64,000 nt of DNA from Achromobacter xylosoxidans (GTDB lineage Bacteria; Pseudomonadota; Gammaproteobacteria; Burkholderiales; Burkholderiaceae_B). Positions 43,805 through 52,193 of this stretch are shown here, one piece after another. The DNA is taken from NCBI RefSeq assembly GCF_014490035.1, contig NZ_CP061008.1:6262001-6326000 (forward strand), written 5' to 3'. The position numbers and the translations under genes were made by a program. Each line of letters starts with the position of its first letter. Positions within the stretch are counted from its first letter, which is position 1. The notes beneath the pieces were generated by a model. It worked only from the letters and a program-made list of their open reading frames with translations, made no database searches and had not been told where the DNA came from.

Positions 43805-46337
43805 GACCTTTCTCCCATTCGAAATGACGGCATTTAGGGAACTTGCTGCAGCCTAGAAAGCGCCTGGGCGACGTGCTCGAAGCCCGGCTCACGAGCTTTC
43901 CCGAGCCGCAAGTCGGGCACGCCGCTCCGGCAGCGCCACCGGGCGCCTCACGGCTGGCAGATAGCTGCAACGCCTCCGCGACCGGCATGGATGCCGTGAC
44001 CGTCGCCGTGCGAACGCCTGGCTTTCCGCCATCGTCGGGCTGAGTGTGCTTGCACTGCGGATAAGCTGAACATCCCCAAAAGGCTCCCTTCGAGCTCTGC
44101 CGCAGGCGCAGCGGTTGCCGGCAAAGCGGGCACGGATAGCGCTTCTGCGTACCACCGAGCGTCACACCGGCGCCCGTATTGGCGTCACCTCTGGCCTCGA
44201 ATTCAAACTCCAGACGCCACTCTGCATTTACCTTGAGCTTGGCACTGAACAGTCGCTTCGTCTTGCTGACGAAGCCTTCCAGCAGCCCCGTTTTCCCATC
44301 GATGTACAGAACAGTCAGCTCTGCGTCGGAAAGTTCGCGTCCTGCCACCAATCTAACCTGGCGAAACCCACATTCTGCGCTGCACGAGACTTGTAGCGTG
44401 CCCGCCTGCAGCGGCGCCTGACACTTTGGGCATGGCGCTGCAAGCCTGGTCTTTGGCGTCGCAGGGGCGGCCGCGGCCCTGGCCTTCAATGTCTCAACCA
44501 GGCGACGTGCAAACTGAGCGGTTTCGGTCATGAAGCGCGATCGGTCGTACTGGGCGCGCTCCATAAGTCGCAGTTTGCTTTCCCAATCCCCGGTCATCCT
44601 GGGCGAAGTCAATTCTTCAAGTCCGTTGGATTCCAAGAACTGCACAAGCTGAATGCCCTTGTCGGTGGGCACGAGATGCTGCTCCTTTCCCTCCCGCCGC
44701 AAATAGGGTTCAATCGGTCGTTTGGCACGATCATGATCCGCTAGGAGTACTTCGATAATGGCCGCGCGAGTGGCGGGCGTTCCAAGCCCTCGCTCTCGCA
44801 TCGCCTCTCTCAGATCATCGTCCTCCAACAACTTTCCAGCGGTCTCCATTGCCCCCAGCAACGTGGCTTCGTTAAACCGGGCGGGCGGCTTCGTCTTCTG
44901 CGCCACGAGCTTCACGCCGCGATTCGCCGCGCCTTCGCCTTGCACCAATGGGCAAAGTGATGTGGAATCGTCCTCCGGATCAAGGTCTCGCCCATAGACC
45001 GCCATCCATCCAGCCTCTTGAAGCACTCGGCCCGTGGCCGTGAACTCGTGTCCTGCCATGACTGTCGTTCGCTCGGTCTTAGCGTAGACCGCGGGCGGGT
45101 GAAAGGCAGCCAGGAACCGTCGCACGACCAGGTCGAAAACCTTAGCTTCGCCTTCGGTCAGGCCTTCCGGAAGCTTCCCAGTTGGAATAATGGCGAAGTG
45201 ATCGGAGATCTTCGCATTGTTGAAGATCCGCTTGTCCGGGCGCACCCAGCTATTGGCAATGATCCGTCCAGCATGCTCGCCGTACGCACCCACAGAGAGC
45301 GTCTCCATTACTGAGGCAGCTTTCCCCACATAGTCCTCCGGAAGCGCATTGGAGTCTGTGCGCGGGTAAGTTACAGCTTTGTGCTTCTCGTATAAGGCCT
45401 GGGTCAAGTCCAACGTTTTCTTGGCGGAGAATTTGAACCGCTTGTTGGCCTCACGCTGAAGCGTCGTCAAGTCGAACAACTTAGGCGGAGCGCTTGTTAC
45501 TGCCTTGAACTCATCTCGCACCGTGGAGGGCTCCGCAGCGCGGCATCGTGCGTGCAGGGCCTCGGCCGCGGATTTGTCCCATATGCGGTGAGTCGTGTCG
45601 CCAGAGTCCCCCGAGTCGATAGACGGACCGCGCCAACGCGCGACATATTCGCCCGCCTGCACGGCGAAAGTCGCATGCAGTTCCCAGTATGGCCGCGGCA
45701 CAAAGGAGCGAATGGCAAGCTCCTGGTGAACAACAATCGCGAGCGTCGGCGTCTGGACTCGCCCCAGCGACTTCCGCTCGCGTCGATCGGTCAGCACTTC
45801 AACCAATGCAGATACCGCTCTTGAACCATTAATGCCAACCAGCCAATCCGCCTCGGACCGGCTGCGCGCCGCATCGCCCAACCTGGCGAAGGCTGAGGCC
45901 GGCCGAAGCCCCTTGTAGGCCTCGCGGATCGCCGCAGGAGTCATGGACTGAATCCACATCCGATACACCGGCTTCTGCGCCTTGTGAAACTCATAAATCA
46001 GATTGAAGATCAGCTCACCTTCACGGCCCGCGTCGCAAGCGTTGACCACCGAGATCACATCCGGGCGTGCAATCAGCTTCCCGAGCAGCTTGAGCTGGTC
46101 GACCGTTCCGGGGATAGGACTCAGCACAAATCGGTCGGGAATGCGGGGAAGGCCACCGAACCCACCAGCAGGCTGACCAGGATCGGGGTCGGCAATCTGA
46201 ACTAAGTGCCCTATGCCAGAGCTGACAACAAACTGCTCACCTTCCAGCCAGTTCCCGGCCTGACGGCACCCACCAAGCGCCGCAGCGATATCGCGAGCGA
46301 CAGAGGGCTTCTCAGCGATTATGAGGGTCTTCGTCAT
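43791..46337 (-). CDS. topB: DNA topoisomerase III of the ICE
   Basis: The 848-aa product is a type IA topoisomerase. It begins with the TOPRIM domain (TLIIAEKPSVARDIAAALGG; DAGREGELIFNLIYEFH) and has the active-site tyrosine in YPRTDSNALPEDY (about 323). The C-terminus carries three zinc ribbons: CPKCQAPLQ, then CPLCRQPLR with GCSAYPQC, then CPTCGSGK with GCSKFPKC. At 848 aa it is longer than E. coli TopB (653) because of these ribbons. TopB homologues are standard ICE backbone genes thought to aid replication or transfer. It overlaps the upstream gene by ATGA. Confidence 0.9.
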   Translation of the reverse strand: MTKTLIIAEKPSVARDIAAALGGCRQAGNWLEGEQFVVSSGIGHLVQIADPDPGQPAGGFGGLPRIPDRFVLSPIPGTVDQLKLLGKLIARPDVISVVNACDAGREGELIFNLIYEFHKAQKPVYRMWIQSMTPAAIREAYKGLRPASAFARLGDAARSRSEADWLVGINGSRAVSALVEVLTDRRERKSLGRVQTPTLAIVVHQELAIRSFVPRPYWELHATFAVQAGEYVARWRGPSIDSGDSGDTTHRIWDKSAAEALHARCRAAEPSTVRDEFKAVTSAPPKLFDLTTLQREANKRFKFSAKKTLDLTQALYEKHKAVTYPRTDSNALPEDYVGKAASVMETLSVGAYGEHAGRIIANSWVRPDKRIFNNAKISDHFAIIPTGKLPEGLTEGEAKVFDLVVRRFLAAFHPPAVYAKTERTTVMAGHEFTATGRVLQEAGWMAVYGRDLDPEDDSTSLCPLVQGEGAANRGVKLVAQKTKPPARFNEATLLGAMETAGKLLEDDDLREAMRERGLGTPATRAAIIEVLLADHDRAKRPIEPYLRREGKEQHLVPTDKGIQLVQFLESNGLEELTSPRMTGDWESKLRLMERAQYDRSRFMTETAQFARRLVETLKARAAAAPATPKTRLAAPCPKCQAPLQAGTLQVSCSAECGFRQVRLVAGRELSDAELTVLYIDGKTGLLEGFVSKTKRLFSAKLKVNAEWRLEFEFEARGDANTGAGVTLGGTQKRYPCPLCRQPLRLRQSSKGAFWGCSAYPQCKHTQPDDGGKPGVRTATVTASMPVAEALQLSASREAPGGAAGAACPTCGSGKLVSRASSTSPRRFLGCSKFPKCRHFEWEKGHASN

Positions 46338-46744
46338 TTCCGCTCCTGAAGGATACGTCGCGGCCAGTTCGTGCGCTTTCCATTCATTCGCAAGAAGGAC
46401 GCCCGCGTCATTTCCTCGCGGCCCAACCGTCGAACAACCGAAAGCAAGTTCCAGGTGCCGAAGCAGAGCACGTACCCGAGGACATAAGCGATGAGGGCCA
46501 TGTTGAAGGGATGTGCGGCAAACCCGGCAAGACCCTCATGCCCAGACTCGCCGCCAGACACGAAATAGGCGATAAGGTTTGCGAAAAGCACACCAGAGCA
46601 GAAAAGAGCCAGAACGCGCCACCACCGGCGCGGCGCTCCCATCGCAGCGATGCGCCCCTTCCTCGCCAGGGCGGCAGTCCCGAGAACAGTCTCAAGAGTG
46701 GCTAGGCGCACGCGCGCCAAATACTGACCAATAAAGTTACGCAT
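46334..46744 (-). CDS. Small membrane protein upstream of topB
   Basis: The 136-aa product has two hydrophobic segments (WRVLALFCSGVLFANLIAYF at about 43-62 and MALIAYVLGYVLCFGTWNLL at about 83-102), with positively charged N- and C-terminal tails. Function unknown. The stop overlaps the topB start by ATGA and the start lies 9 bp after the upstream gene, so it belongs to the backbone operon. Confidence 0.6.
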   Translation of the reverse strand: MRNFIGQYLARVRLATLETVLGTAALARKGRIAAMGAPRRWWRVLALFCSGVLFANLIAYFVSGGESGHEGLAGFAAHPFNMALIAYVLGYVLCFGTWNLLSVVRRLGREEMTRASFLRMNGKRTNWPRRILQERK

Positions 46745-46753
46745 GGCCCGCCC

Positions 46754-47011
46754 CTATGCGGCCCGGGCCATTGGACTTGCCGCCATGCCTTTGAGCACCA
46801 CCACTCCACCGCCCAGCCTAAGCAAGTCCTCAACCTTCCGCTTGGCCTCTTGAAGGCTGTAGGCGACATCCGTCTTATCGGCCGTCTGCCACCAGTACCC
46901 CACCGAGCCAATCACGTCGACTCTGCCCACCACTCGCTGCTCTTTCCCGACACGCAGGACGTACGACTCGCGAAACTGCTCCCACTTCGGCCTTCTCGTG
47001 CTGATACGCAT
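46754..47011 (-). CDS. Small unknown ICE protein
   Basis: About 85 aa from ATG 47011, which has GGAGG 8 nt upstream; a GTG at 47026 is also open. Short basic N-terminus (RISTRRPKWEQFRESYVLRV), central GYWWQTADKTDVAY and a helical LQEAKRKVEDLLRLGGG. No family recognised. Confidence 0.55.
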   Translation of the reverse strand: MRISTRRPKWEQFRESYVLRVGKEQRVVGRVDVIGSVGYWWQTADKTDVAYSLQEAKRKVEDLLRLGGGVVVLKGMAASPMARAA

Positions 47012-47067
47012 ATCAATGTCCTCCACGTCAGAGGTGGCGGAGCCACCCCCGACCGATCGAATAATGG

Positions 47068-47574
47068 TTAGAGAGCGGTCGGCGCCGCCTCGGTAGCTCG
47101 GGGTGCTTCCGGCTGCGCCTTGGCGCGGTACTGCACGGCTTCAATCCGCTGAAGGCCCAGGGTGACTTTCTCGGCGTCCATGCACATGCCGGCCTCTGCC
47201 TGACCGCTTTGCTCGTTGATCCATGGCCGCACATATGCGGCCCCGACCACGCTGACGGCTGCCCCAACCCGCACCACCTCGTACACCCGCTTTGCAGTTC
47301 CCTCATGCCAGATGGTCACTTGGACGGGAAACGTCCGTGAGTCGTCCTGCACGTACCCCCCATTGCCATCAGATTTGTATTCCGAGCACATCACTCGGAG
47401 CTCGCAAATTTGGCGATCATCACCCTTCACCTTGACGGTCTTCAGCACTGGATTCACCAGAACATTTCCGCCCATCTCGCTTCTCATAGCCATTTCAATG
47501 CTCCAAAAAAGTTGATCCTCGTAGAACTCTCTTACCGCGTGGACAGGGTCGTTCGCCCGTTTCGGCAGCTTCAA
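47068..47574 (-). CDS. ssb: ICE-type single-stranded DNA-binding protein
   Basis: The 168-aa frame starts at a TTG that overlaps the upstream DUF3158 stop by TTGA; a later ATG (MEMAMRSEM) is an alternative. OB-fold features are seen at NVLVNPVLKTVKVKGDD, the ELRVMCSEYKSDGNG strand pair and FPVQVTIWHEGTAKRVYEVV. The protein belongs to the SSB group encoded beside topB in PFGI-1-type ICEs and would protect transferred single strands. The C-terminal acidic SSB tip is not obvious. The TTG start is uncertain. Confidence 0.75.
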   Translation of the reverse strand: MKLPKRANDPVHAVREFYEDQLFWSIEMAMRSEMGGNVLVNPVLKTVKVKGDDRQICELRVMCSEYKSDGNGGYVQDDSRTFPVQVTIWHEGTAKRVYEVVRVGAAVSVVGAAYVRPWINEQSGQAEAGMCMDAEKVTLGLQRIEAVQYRAKAQPEAPRATEAAPTAL

Positions 47575-48161
47575 GATTGCTGGTTTCGTTCATAGGTTCT
47601 TGTGTTTTGCTGCAAAACGGCGCGCGGCACCAAGTTTCCAGCCCGTTGGCGCAGCGCACCATTTCGCAAGTACGATTCCACTTGGTCGACGGCTTGGCGC
47701 AGCACGCTTTCAAGCGCGTTCAATTCCATCGCGCGAACGTCGCAGTTGCGGAAGTGCTCCACGACCGATGGCGGGAGCGTCTCCAAGATTCCTGCCAGCG
47801 CTTCAAATCGCACGTAGCGCGCATGGCCTCGAATGCACCAACGCAACCGCGCCCGTCCCAGCGCCCCGCGGCCACGCTCTTCTACTAGGCGCAAGTAGCA
47901 GCCGACTTCGAATCTGGTGGTATCCAGCGCCAGATCGCTCATGGCATCCCTTGCCTGCGCCACCGAATCAGCGAACTGCCGCGACAGGGAGCGGAACGCT
48001 CCCTTACCCTTAAAGGCTTTTATGTCCACGGATACGGACGAGCACGAGAACGATGGGACACTGGCGACCGCTCGCGCACCCTCCAGCCCGGAAGGTGACG
48101 GCAAACCTGTCATGCTGGTGAGACCATCTGCGACAGACTTTGGCGACATGAGCGTCTCCAT
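47571..48161 (-). CDS. DUF3158-type ICE protein
   Basis: A 196-aa product matching the DUF3158 pattern by its FKGKGAFRSLSRQFADSV segment (about 49-66), the LRLVEERGRGALGRARLRW segment (about 90-108) and the helical C-terminal half (VVEHFRNCDVRAMELNALES). The gene abuts the upstream gene at TAG-ATG and overlaps the SSB start. It is a conserved partner in the ssb-PFL_4669-topB block with unknown biochemical role. It also contains a GTTTTGCTGCAAAAC site in its 3' part. Confidence 0.75.
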   Translation of the reverse strand: METLMSPKSVADGLTSMTGLPSPSGLEGARAVASVPSFSCSSVSVDIKAFKGKGAFRSLSRQFADSVAQARDAMSDLALDTTRFEVGCYLRLVEERGRGALGRARLRWCIRGHARYVRFEALAGILETLPPSVVEHFRNCDVRAMELNALESVLRQAVDQVESYLRNGALRQRAGNLVPRAVLQQNTRTYERNQQS

Positions 48162-49214
48162 CTAGGTCAGAAGGTTCTTGTCGACGCCTGTAGCAACTGC
48201 ATCCGCTAGCGGCACCGCATCCAACAGTCGCAATTCGGCAGCAGATAGATTTAGCCGGCGCTTCGTATGGCGAGGAGCCTCCTCACCCATGAACACCGGC
48301 TTGGGCACCTCCCCGAATATGGCTTTCACGGCGCTCACGCGCTGCTGGGCTGACGCTTCTGCTCCCGCGACAAAGTCGACGCGACTTAGGGTGACGAGCT
48401 CGTCCTTCATCAGATACTTCTGCCAGTACAGAACGCGTTCAAAGACGCTCCGACATTTGTGCTTGACGGCCTGCAGTAGCGCATGACCTTGGCGTCCCGA
48501 AACTAGGTCGCGACGTTGAGCACTCTTCAACACTCGTGTGAAGTAGTCGACTTCCACGATGAGTAGCGCCACCATATAGCCATAGGGCGAGGCGAAGCCG
48601 AGCTGCATTTGCGCGGGCTCCCGGGACTGCAAAACCGAGTACGCGAGGCCCTTGGCTCTCATCTCGTCCAGCTTCAACAGCAGTTGCCCTTGTTCGGATT
48701 TGATGTATGCGCGCACTTCCTCAATGCGGGCCTTCGTTTCGACCAGAGCCCAGTCTGCATAGGGATTGTCATTCGACGACAGCGACCAAAGGGATCGAAG
48801 TGCTGCCGCAACACGCTTTCCACCCGCAATCGGAGCGCCGGGCTTGCCGGGCTCGACCGCCTTTCCCATAAACAGCCGAAGGGCCTCCAGCGTGTGAAGA
48901 GACATAACGTCCTGGCTCTCGGCGACCAGCGACGGCAACGTCTTTATCTGGCGCGCCTCAGAACTCCCAACCAAGGGGTCGGCGCCGGCACGCGCTTCAT
49001 GGGCCTGACGCATACGCGTAAATTCGGCCTCGCGCTCGTAGTAGAGTTGCAAGCGCCCGAAGAGAGGATGGGCCGGGTCGGGGTCATCGTCGTTGAGGAG
49101 GGAGCCCAGTATGCGGCGCTCACCGTCGAGGTCGTAACGATCGGGAAATGGGGAGTTGTCCGCCGTCGCAAATGCGGACAGGGAAGAATCAACCGCCGTT
49201 TTTTTCGGTGCCAT
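48162..49214 (-). CDS. PFL_4669-type integrating conjugative element protein
   Basis: The 350-aa product fits the TIGR03761-type ICE family: GERRILGSLLNDDDPDPAHP near residue 32, REAEFTRMRQAHEARAGADP (about 57), and a C-terminal region after DLVSGRQGHALLQAVKHKCRS. The family is a marker of PFGI-1/SPI-7-like ICEs and has no known activity. Its stop (TAG) directly touches the ATG of the DUF3158 gene. The upstream region (49215-49341) contains a GTTTTGC-T-GCAAAAC inverted repeat. Confidence 0.75.
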   Translation of the reverse strand: MAPKKTAVDSSLSAFATADNSPFPDRYDLDGERRILGSLLNDDDPDPAHPLFGRLQLYYEREAEFTRMRQAHEARAGADPLVGSSEARQIKTLPSLVAESQDVMSLHTLEALRLFMGKAVEPGKPGAPIAGGKRVAAALRSLWSLSSNDNPYADWALVETKARIEEVRAYIKSEQGQLLLKLDEMRAKGLAYSVLQSREPAQMQLGFASPYGYMVALLIVEVDYFTRVLKSAQRRDLVSGRQGHALLQAVKHKCRSVFERVLYWQKYLMKDELVTLSRVDFVAGAEASAQQRVSAVKAIFGEVPKPVFMGEEAPRHTKRRLNLSAAELRLLDAVPLADAVATGVDKNLLT

Positions 49215-49324
49215 CAGGCGCTTCTCCGTTGTTGAATGTGTTTATGGGTGATGCTGGCCCGCATCGTTAGGAAATTGCTCCAGGGCGACAGCGTGGTCGC
49301 GAATGTCAATTTCCTTGTCGACCT

Positions 49325-49339
49325 GTTTTGCTGCAAAAC
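49325..49339. promoter_or_regulatory. GTTTTGCTGCAAAAC inverted repeat
   Basis: A 7-bp inverted repeat with a 1-nt centre in the 127-bp gap between two replication-block genes. Copies are found at 47604-47618 (identical) and 49747-49761 (one mismatch), both inside coding sequence on the same operon. Confidence 0.45.
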
Positions 49340-49341
49340 AC

Positions 49342-50799
49342 TCATGGCCGAGCCCTCCGCTCCGCCATCACCGCGCGTAGCTCTGCGATTCGGGCGCGTC
49401 CCTCTTCCTTCGACGAAGGCTGAGGACCCGGGCAGGCCTTCGCCGCCACCACAGCCTCCGCCGCCCGCACCGAGGCGGAAACCGCAACCAGGTTGCGACG
49501 ACGCTGTTCTTCAAGATGGGCAAGCTCGGGCACGAATCGTCCTTGCTGGGCCAGGAGAACCAGTCGCCTCAGGTATCCGAGCGGGTTCTCCACAGATTGC
49601 CGTCTTGCTCGCGCGCCAAACTCGTCGAGCAGGGTTTGCCGGACAGCAGTTGGCGCGTAGCCAAGAATCGTGATCGCGCCCTGCCTGCTCTCTTGCGGAA
49701 GCACGTCTGGCCACAGAAGGGAGTCCAAATCAACCACCACTGACTCGTTTCGCTGCAAAACGGCCTCCCGTGCGCGCGCGTGGGTTGTGGTCGTTGCTGT
49801 ATTCGGACCTGTAGTCGTATCCCTTATAGAAGTGGACGAATCTGGCAAACTGCTATGCATGTTTCCAGCAATCTGCAATGTACGAATCCCACAATCTGAT
49901 ATTTCCGGTTTGGCATTACCAGTTTGTCGGTTTCGTACATTGGCAGGCGCGGGGCCCGCTTGCGGCATAGTCTGCCCCGGCTCGCCCCTAGACATTTGGA
50001 ATGCCTGGTGGCGCCGCGTGGTCGCCAAACCTTCCACCTCAGCCCTCTTTCGGGCTGCTGCTTGAGATGCGAACTGTGCTTCCAGAAGCTTGCAGAGCAG
50101 TGCGGGATCTACTTGCGTGTAAACGCGCTTGGCGCCGCGGTTCAGGTAGAACTCCTGTACGAGACCTAGCTCTTTCAGCTTATCCTTGGCGTTCTCCAAC
50201 GAGCGTCTATTCAGCGCGAGATCCTCTTGCCAGTTGAGTGCGGTCAGGCTGAACCAGGGATACCCGGACTCGACGGACTTGCGCTGAAGCTGGAGCAGTC
50301 GCGACAGAAGTAGACCGGCGTTCACTCCGCCGGTCACGTCTGCCAGGATGCGGTGATACGCCGTAGTTGGCCCGAGCAGATCCCGCACCGCGCGCTCAGG
50401 CGCGCGCATGAACTCAAATGTGAGTTCGACAGGAAGGGCCTCCTTCCTGCACACCTCCAAGGCCCTCGCTATGTTCGGAAGGTTCATTCGATACCACAAC
50501 GTGGCTGGCCGGCCCGCCAATGTCTCCTCTACGAAGCCGAGATTGCGGAGCCTGCGGCGCGCGGTGTCGAGCTCCGCGCGCGACAGGCCTGTCTCAAGCC
50601 ACCACTGCTGCTGAGTTTTAAAGATCCAGCCGTTGGTTTGAGCTACGTCTCGTCCGGTTCGCGTCCAATGCGCGAGCTGGGACAGTACGATCGCCGCCTT
50701 CGGATTCCCGGTCATACGTGCCAAGAACAGTCCAAAGGCGATAGGCCGGCTCCGCTTCAGGGCCAGCCAAAGTCGGTCGTAGGCGATGTTGGTCGACAT
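49342..50799 (-). CDS. STY4528-like winged-helix replication-type protein
   Basis: The 485-aa product has a RepA-like winged-helix organisation: LFLARMTGNPKAAIVLSQLA then KTQQQWWLETGLSRAELDTA and RRRLRNLGFVEE in the first 90 residues, with a second similar unit (AGLLLSRLLQLQRK, then NWQEDLALNRRSLENAKDKL) around 160-220. The C-terminal half is Pro/Thr-rich, then helical (AQQGRFVPELAHLEEQRRRN). The family occupies this position in SPI-7-like ICEs and may act in element replication. It lies 8 bp from a shorter winged-helix gene. Confidence 0.7.
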   Translation of the reverse strand: MSTNIAYDRLWLALKRSRPIAFGLFLARMTGNPKAAIVLSQLAHWTRTGRDVAQTNGWIFKTQQQWWLETGLSRAELDTARRRLRNLGFVEETLAGRPATLWYRMNLPNIARALEVCRKEALPVELTFEFMRAPERAVRDLLGPTTAYHRILADVTGGVNAGLLLSRLLQLQRKSVESGYPWFSLTALNWQEDLALNRRSLENAKDKLKELGLVQEFYLNRGAKRVYTQVDPALLCKLLEAQFASQAAARKRAEVEGLATTRRHQAFQMSRGEPGQTMPQAGPAPANVRNRQTGNAKPEISDCGIRTLQIAGNMHSSLPDSSTSIRDTTTGPNTATTTTHARAREAVLQRNESVVVDLDSLLWPDVLPQESRQGAITILGYAPTAVRQTLLDEFGARARRQSVENPLGYLRRLVLLAQQGRFVPELAHLEEQRRRNLVAVSASVRAAEAVVAAKACPGPQPSSKEEGRARIAELRAVMAERRARP

Positions 50800-50806
50800 A
50801 CGACTG

Positions 50807-51265
50807 TCAGCTACTCAGGCTCGGAGATGGACGCGCCAGCGCCGCGTTCGCGGCCTGTACGCGTAGTTCCCTATCCACTACCAGCCAGTTGACGCGAACG
50901 GCCGTTCGCGGGGGCATTCCGATGCGCATCGTTTCCAGAAAGCCGTTCCGCTCCAATAGTCTTCGCGCTGTGAGCTGCTCTTTGTAGGACAGTCCCAGGC
51001 GCGAACGCCATTCCTCCGCGTCGATATAGACCCAGTCGCCCGCTAGTTCGGTCAGGTCGGATTGGGCGGCAAGGTCGCTCAAGATGGCCGCAGCGTTGAG
51101 ACTGCCTGCGAGCTCTACGAAGGCGCGATGGATGGTGATCGGCGCGTCCAAGACTCTTAGCAAGTAATGCTCGTTGGCCTGGTCGCGCTGGGCGACGGCA
51201 TCCGTATCGGCGTTCGCTGTGTACTGTCGCCCGTAGGGATCGAGCGCAAAATCCCATGCTGTCAT
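50807..51265 (-). CDS. Short winged-helix protein, relative of the replication gene
   Basis: About 152 aa from ATG 51265 with GGGAG 6 nt upstream. Its middle part (FVELAGSLNAAAILSDLAAQ, then YIDAEEWRSRLGLSYKEQLT and LLERNGFLET) has the same winged-helix layout as the neighbouring 485-aa protein and may derive from it by duplication. It is probably DNA-binding. A function in ICE replication is inferred from its place in the operon. Confidence 0.6.
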   Translation of the reverse strand: MTAWDFALDPYGRQYTANADTDAVAQRDQANEHYLLRVLDAPITIHRAFVELAGSLNAAAILSDLAAQSDLTELAGDWVYIDAEEWRSRLGLSYKEQLTARRLLERNGFLETMRIGMPPRTAVRVNWLVVDRELRVQAANAALARPSPSLSS

Positions 51266-51439
51266 TGCGGACTCCCGTCTGGGCACACGTGCCGACCCTC
51301 GGTGACGAACTGAGGATCGTTCGCAGCGCTTCCGCGTCGATCAAAGAGGCGAATTGGGAACCACGCAGGGTCGATGGGCGAAGCCAAAGGTCCCAAGCCC
51401 CTCCTGGGCATTGGGAAGCAACTCAACAGCGACAGGATC

Positions 51440-51649
51440 CTAATCACGGCCGGCCCTCCACAGGCCGGCACGGCCTGACATCGCCTTCATAGGGGGCTGA
51501 TCTGCCGCACGTTCCACGACCCGTTGCATCGCGAGTGTGTACGTCAGCGGGCGAAACGCCGGCGTGCCCTTGAGGACGGTGACCATGGCACCAGGAGCAT
51601 CCTCGCCAGCGTTTGCGGGTAAGGCCCGCGGTGATTTTGTCGAAGTCAT
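51440..51649 (-). CDS. Small 69-aa protein of the backbone operon
   Basis: ATG 51649 follows the DUF2857-like stop by 13 nt and has GGAG 8 nt upstream. The product (MTSTKSPRALPANAGEDAPG at the start; FRPLTYTLAMQRVVERAADQ in the middle) has no recognised domain. Its ribosome site and close spacing argue that it is real. A longer frame from 51817 overlaps the DUF2857-like gene and is rejected. Confidence 0.6.
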   Translation of the reverse strand: MTSTKSPRALPANAGEDAPGAMVTVLKGTPAFRPLTYTLAMQRVVERAADQPPMKAMSGRAGLWRAGRD

Positions 51650-51662
51650 CGGCGATCTCCAG

Positions 51663-52193
51663 TTAGCGCTGATTGAGCGCGGCGAACAGTGTGAGAAGCG
51701 TGTGCTTTGGAAATGCCTCATGGAGTGCGAGATATCGCTCCCGGACGTCAGAAGTGGTCCCCTGCAGCTCCTTCCAAATGCTGTGCACCCGAAGGTATTC
51801 CGCTGGATCCAGCTCAACGGCTGGGCCAGGCGGACTTAGCCGCATATGCGCCCGCATCTGGTCCACTTCCGCTGCCGGTATTGCCGGAAACAGCGCGCGG
51901 ATCAGCGATCCGCCCGCTTGTGCGCGGAGAAACCGTCGAAGCTGCGCCATGAGCTCCTGGCGTCGCTGGTGCTCGCTCTGTTGTTCCACCAGTGCTTCGG
52001 GGTCCACGTAGATGCGCACCGTGACTGCTGGAAGCATTGCATCAAGCCCTCGATCGCGAAGGCCAGCCAATAAAAGTTCCGCCGTGTGCTGTGGTAGCGC
52101 CCCGTCGGCATGTGCGCGCCGCCGGATCTGTTCGTTCAGCTCTCGCAGCGCTTTGCGTTTCAGGGTGGGATGGGTCAACTCCAGGAAATTCAT
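51663..52193 (-). CDS. DUF2857-like protein
   Basis: The 176-aa product overlaps parB by ATGA. It has the DUF2857 features: a helical N-terminal half, then SLIRALFPAIPAAEVDQMRA, a short hinge, and a C-terminal helical pair (LHEAFPKHTLLTLFAALNQ). DUF2857 genes regularly lie between parB and the replication-type gene in this ICE family. The function is unknown, though the helix-turn-helix-like centre hints at DNA binding. Confidence 0.65.
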   Translation of the reverse strand: MNFLELTHPTLKRKALRELNEQIRRRAHADGALPQHTAELLLAGLRDRGLDAMLPAVTVRIYVDPEALVEQQSEHQRRQELMAQLRRFLRAQAGGSLIRALFPAIPAAEVDQMRAHMRLSPPGPAVELDPAEYLRVHSIWKELQGTTSDVRERYLALHEAFPKHTLLTLFAALNQR

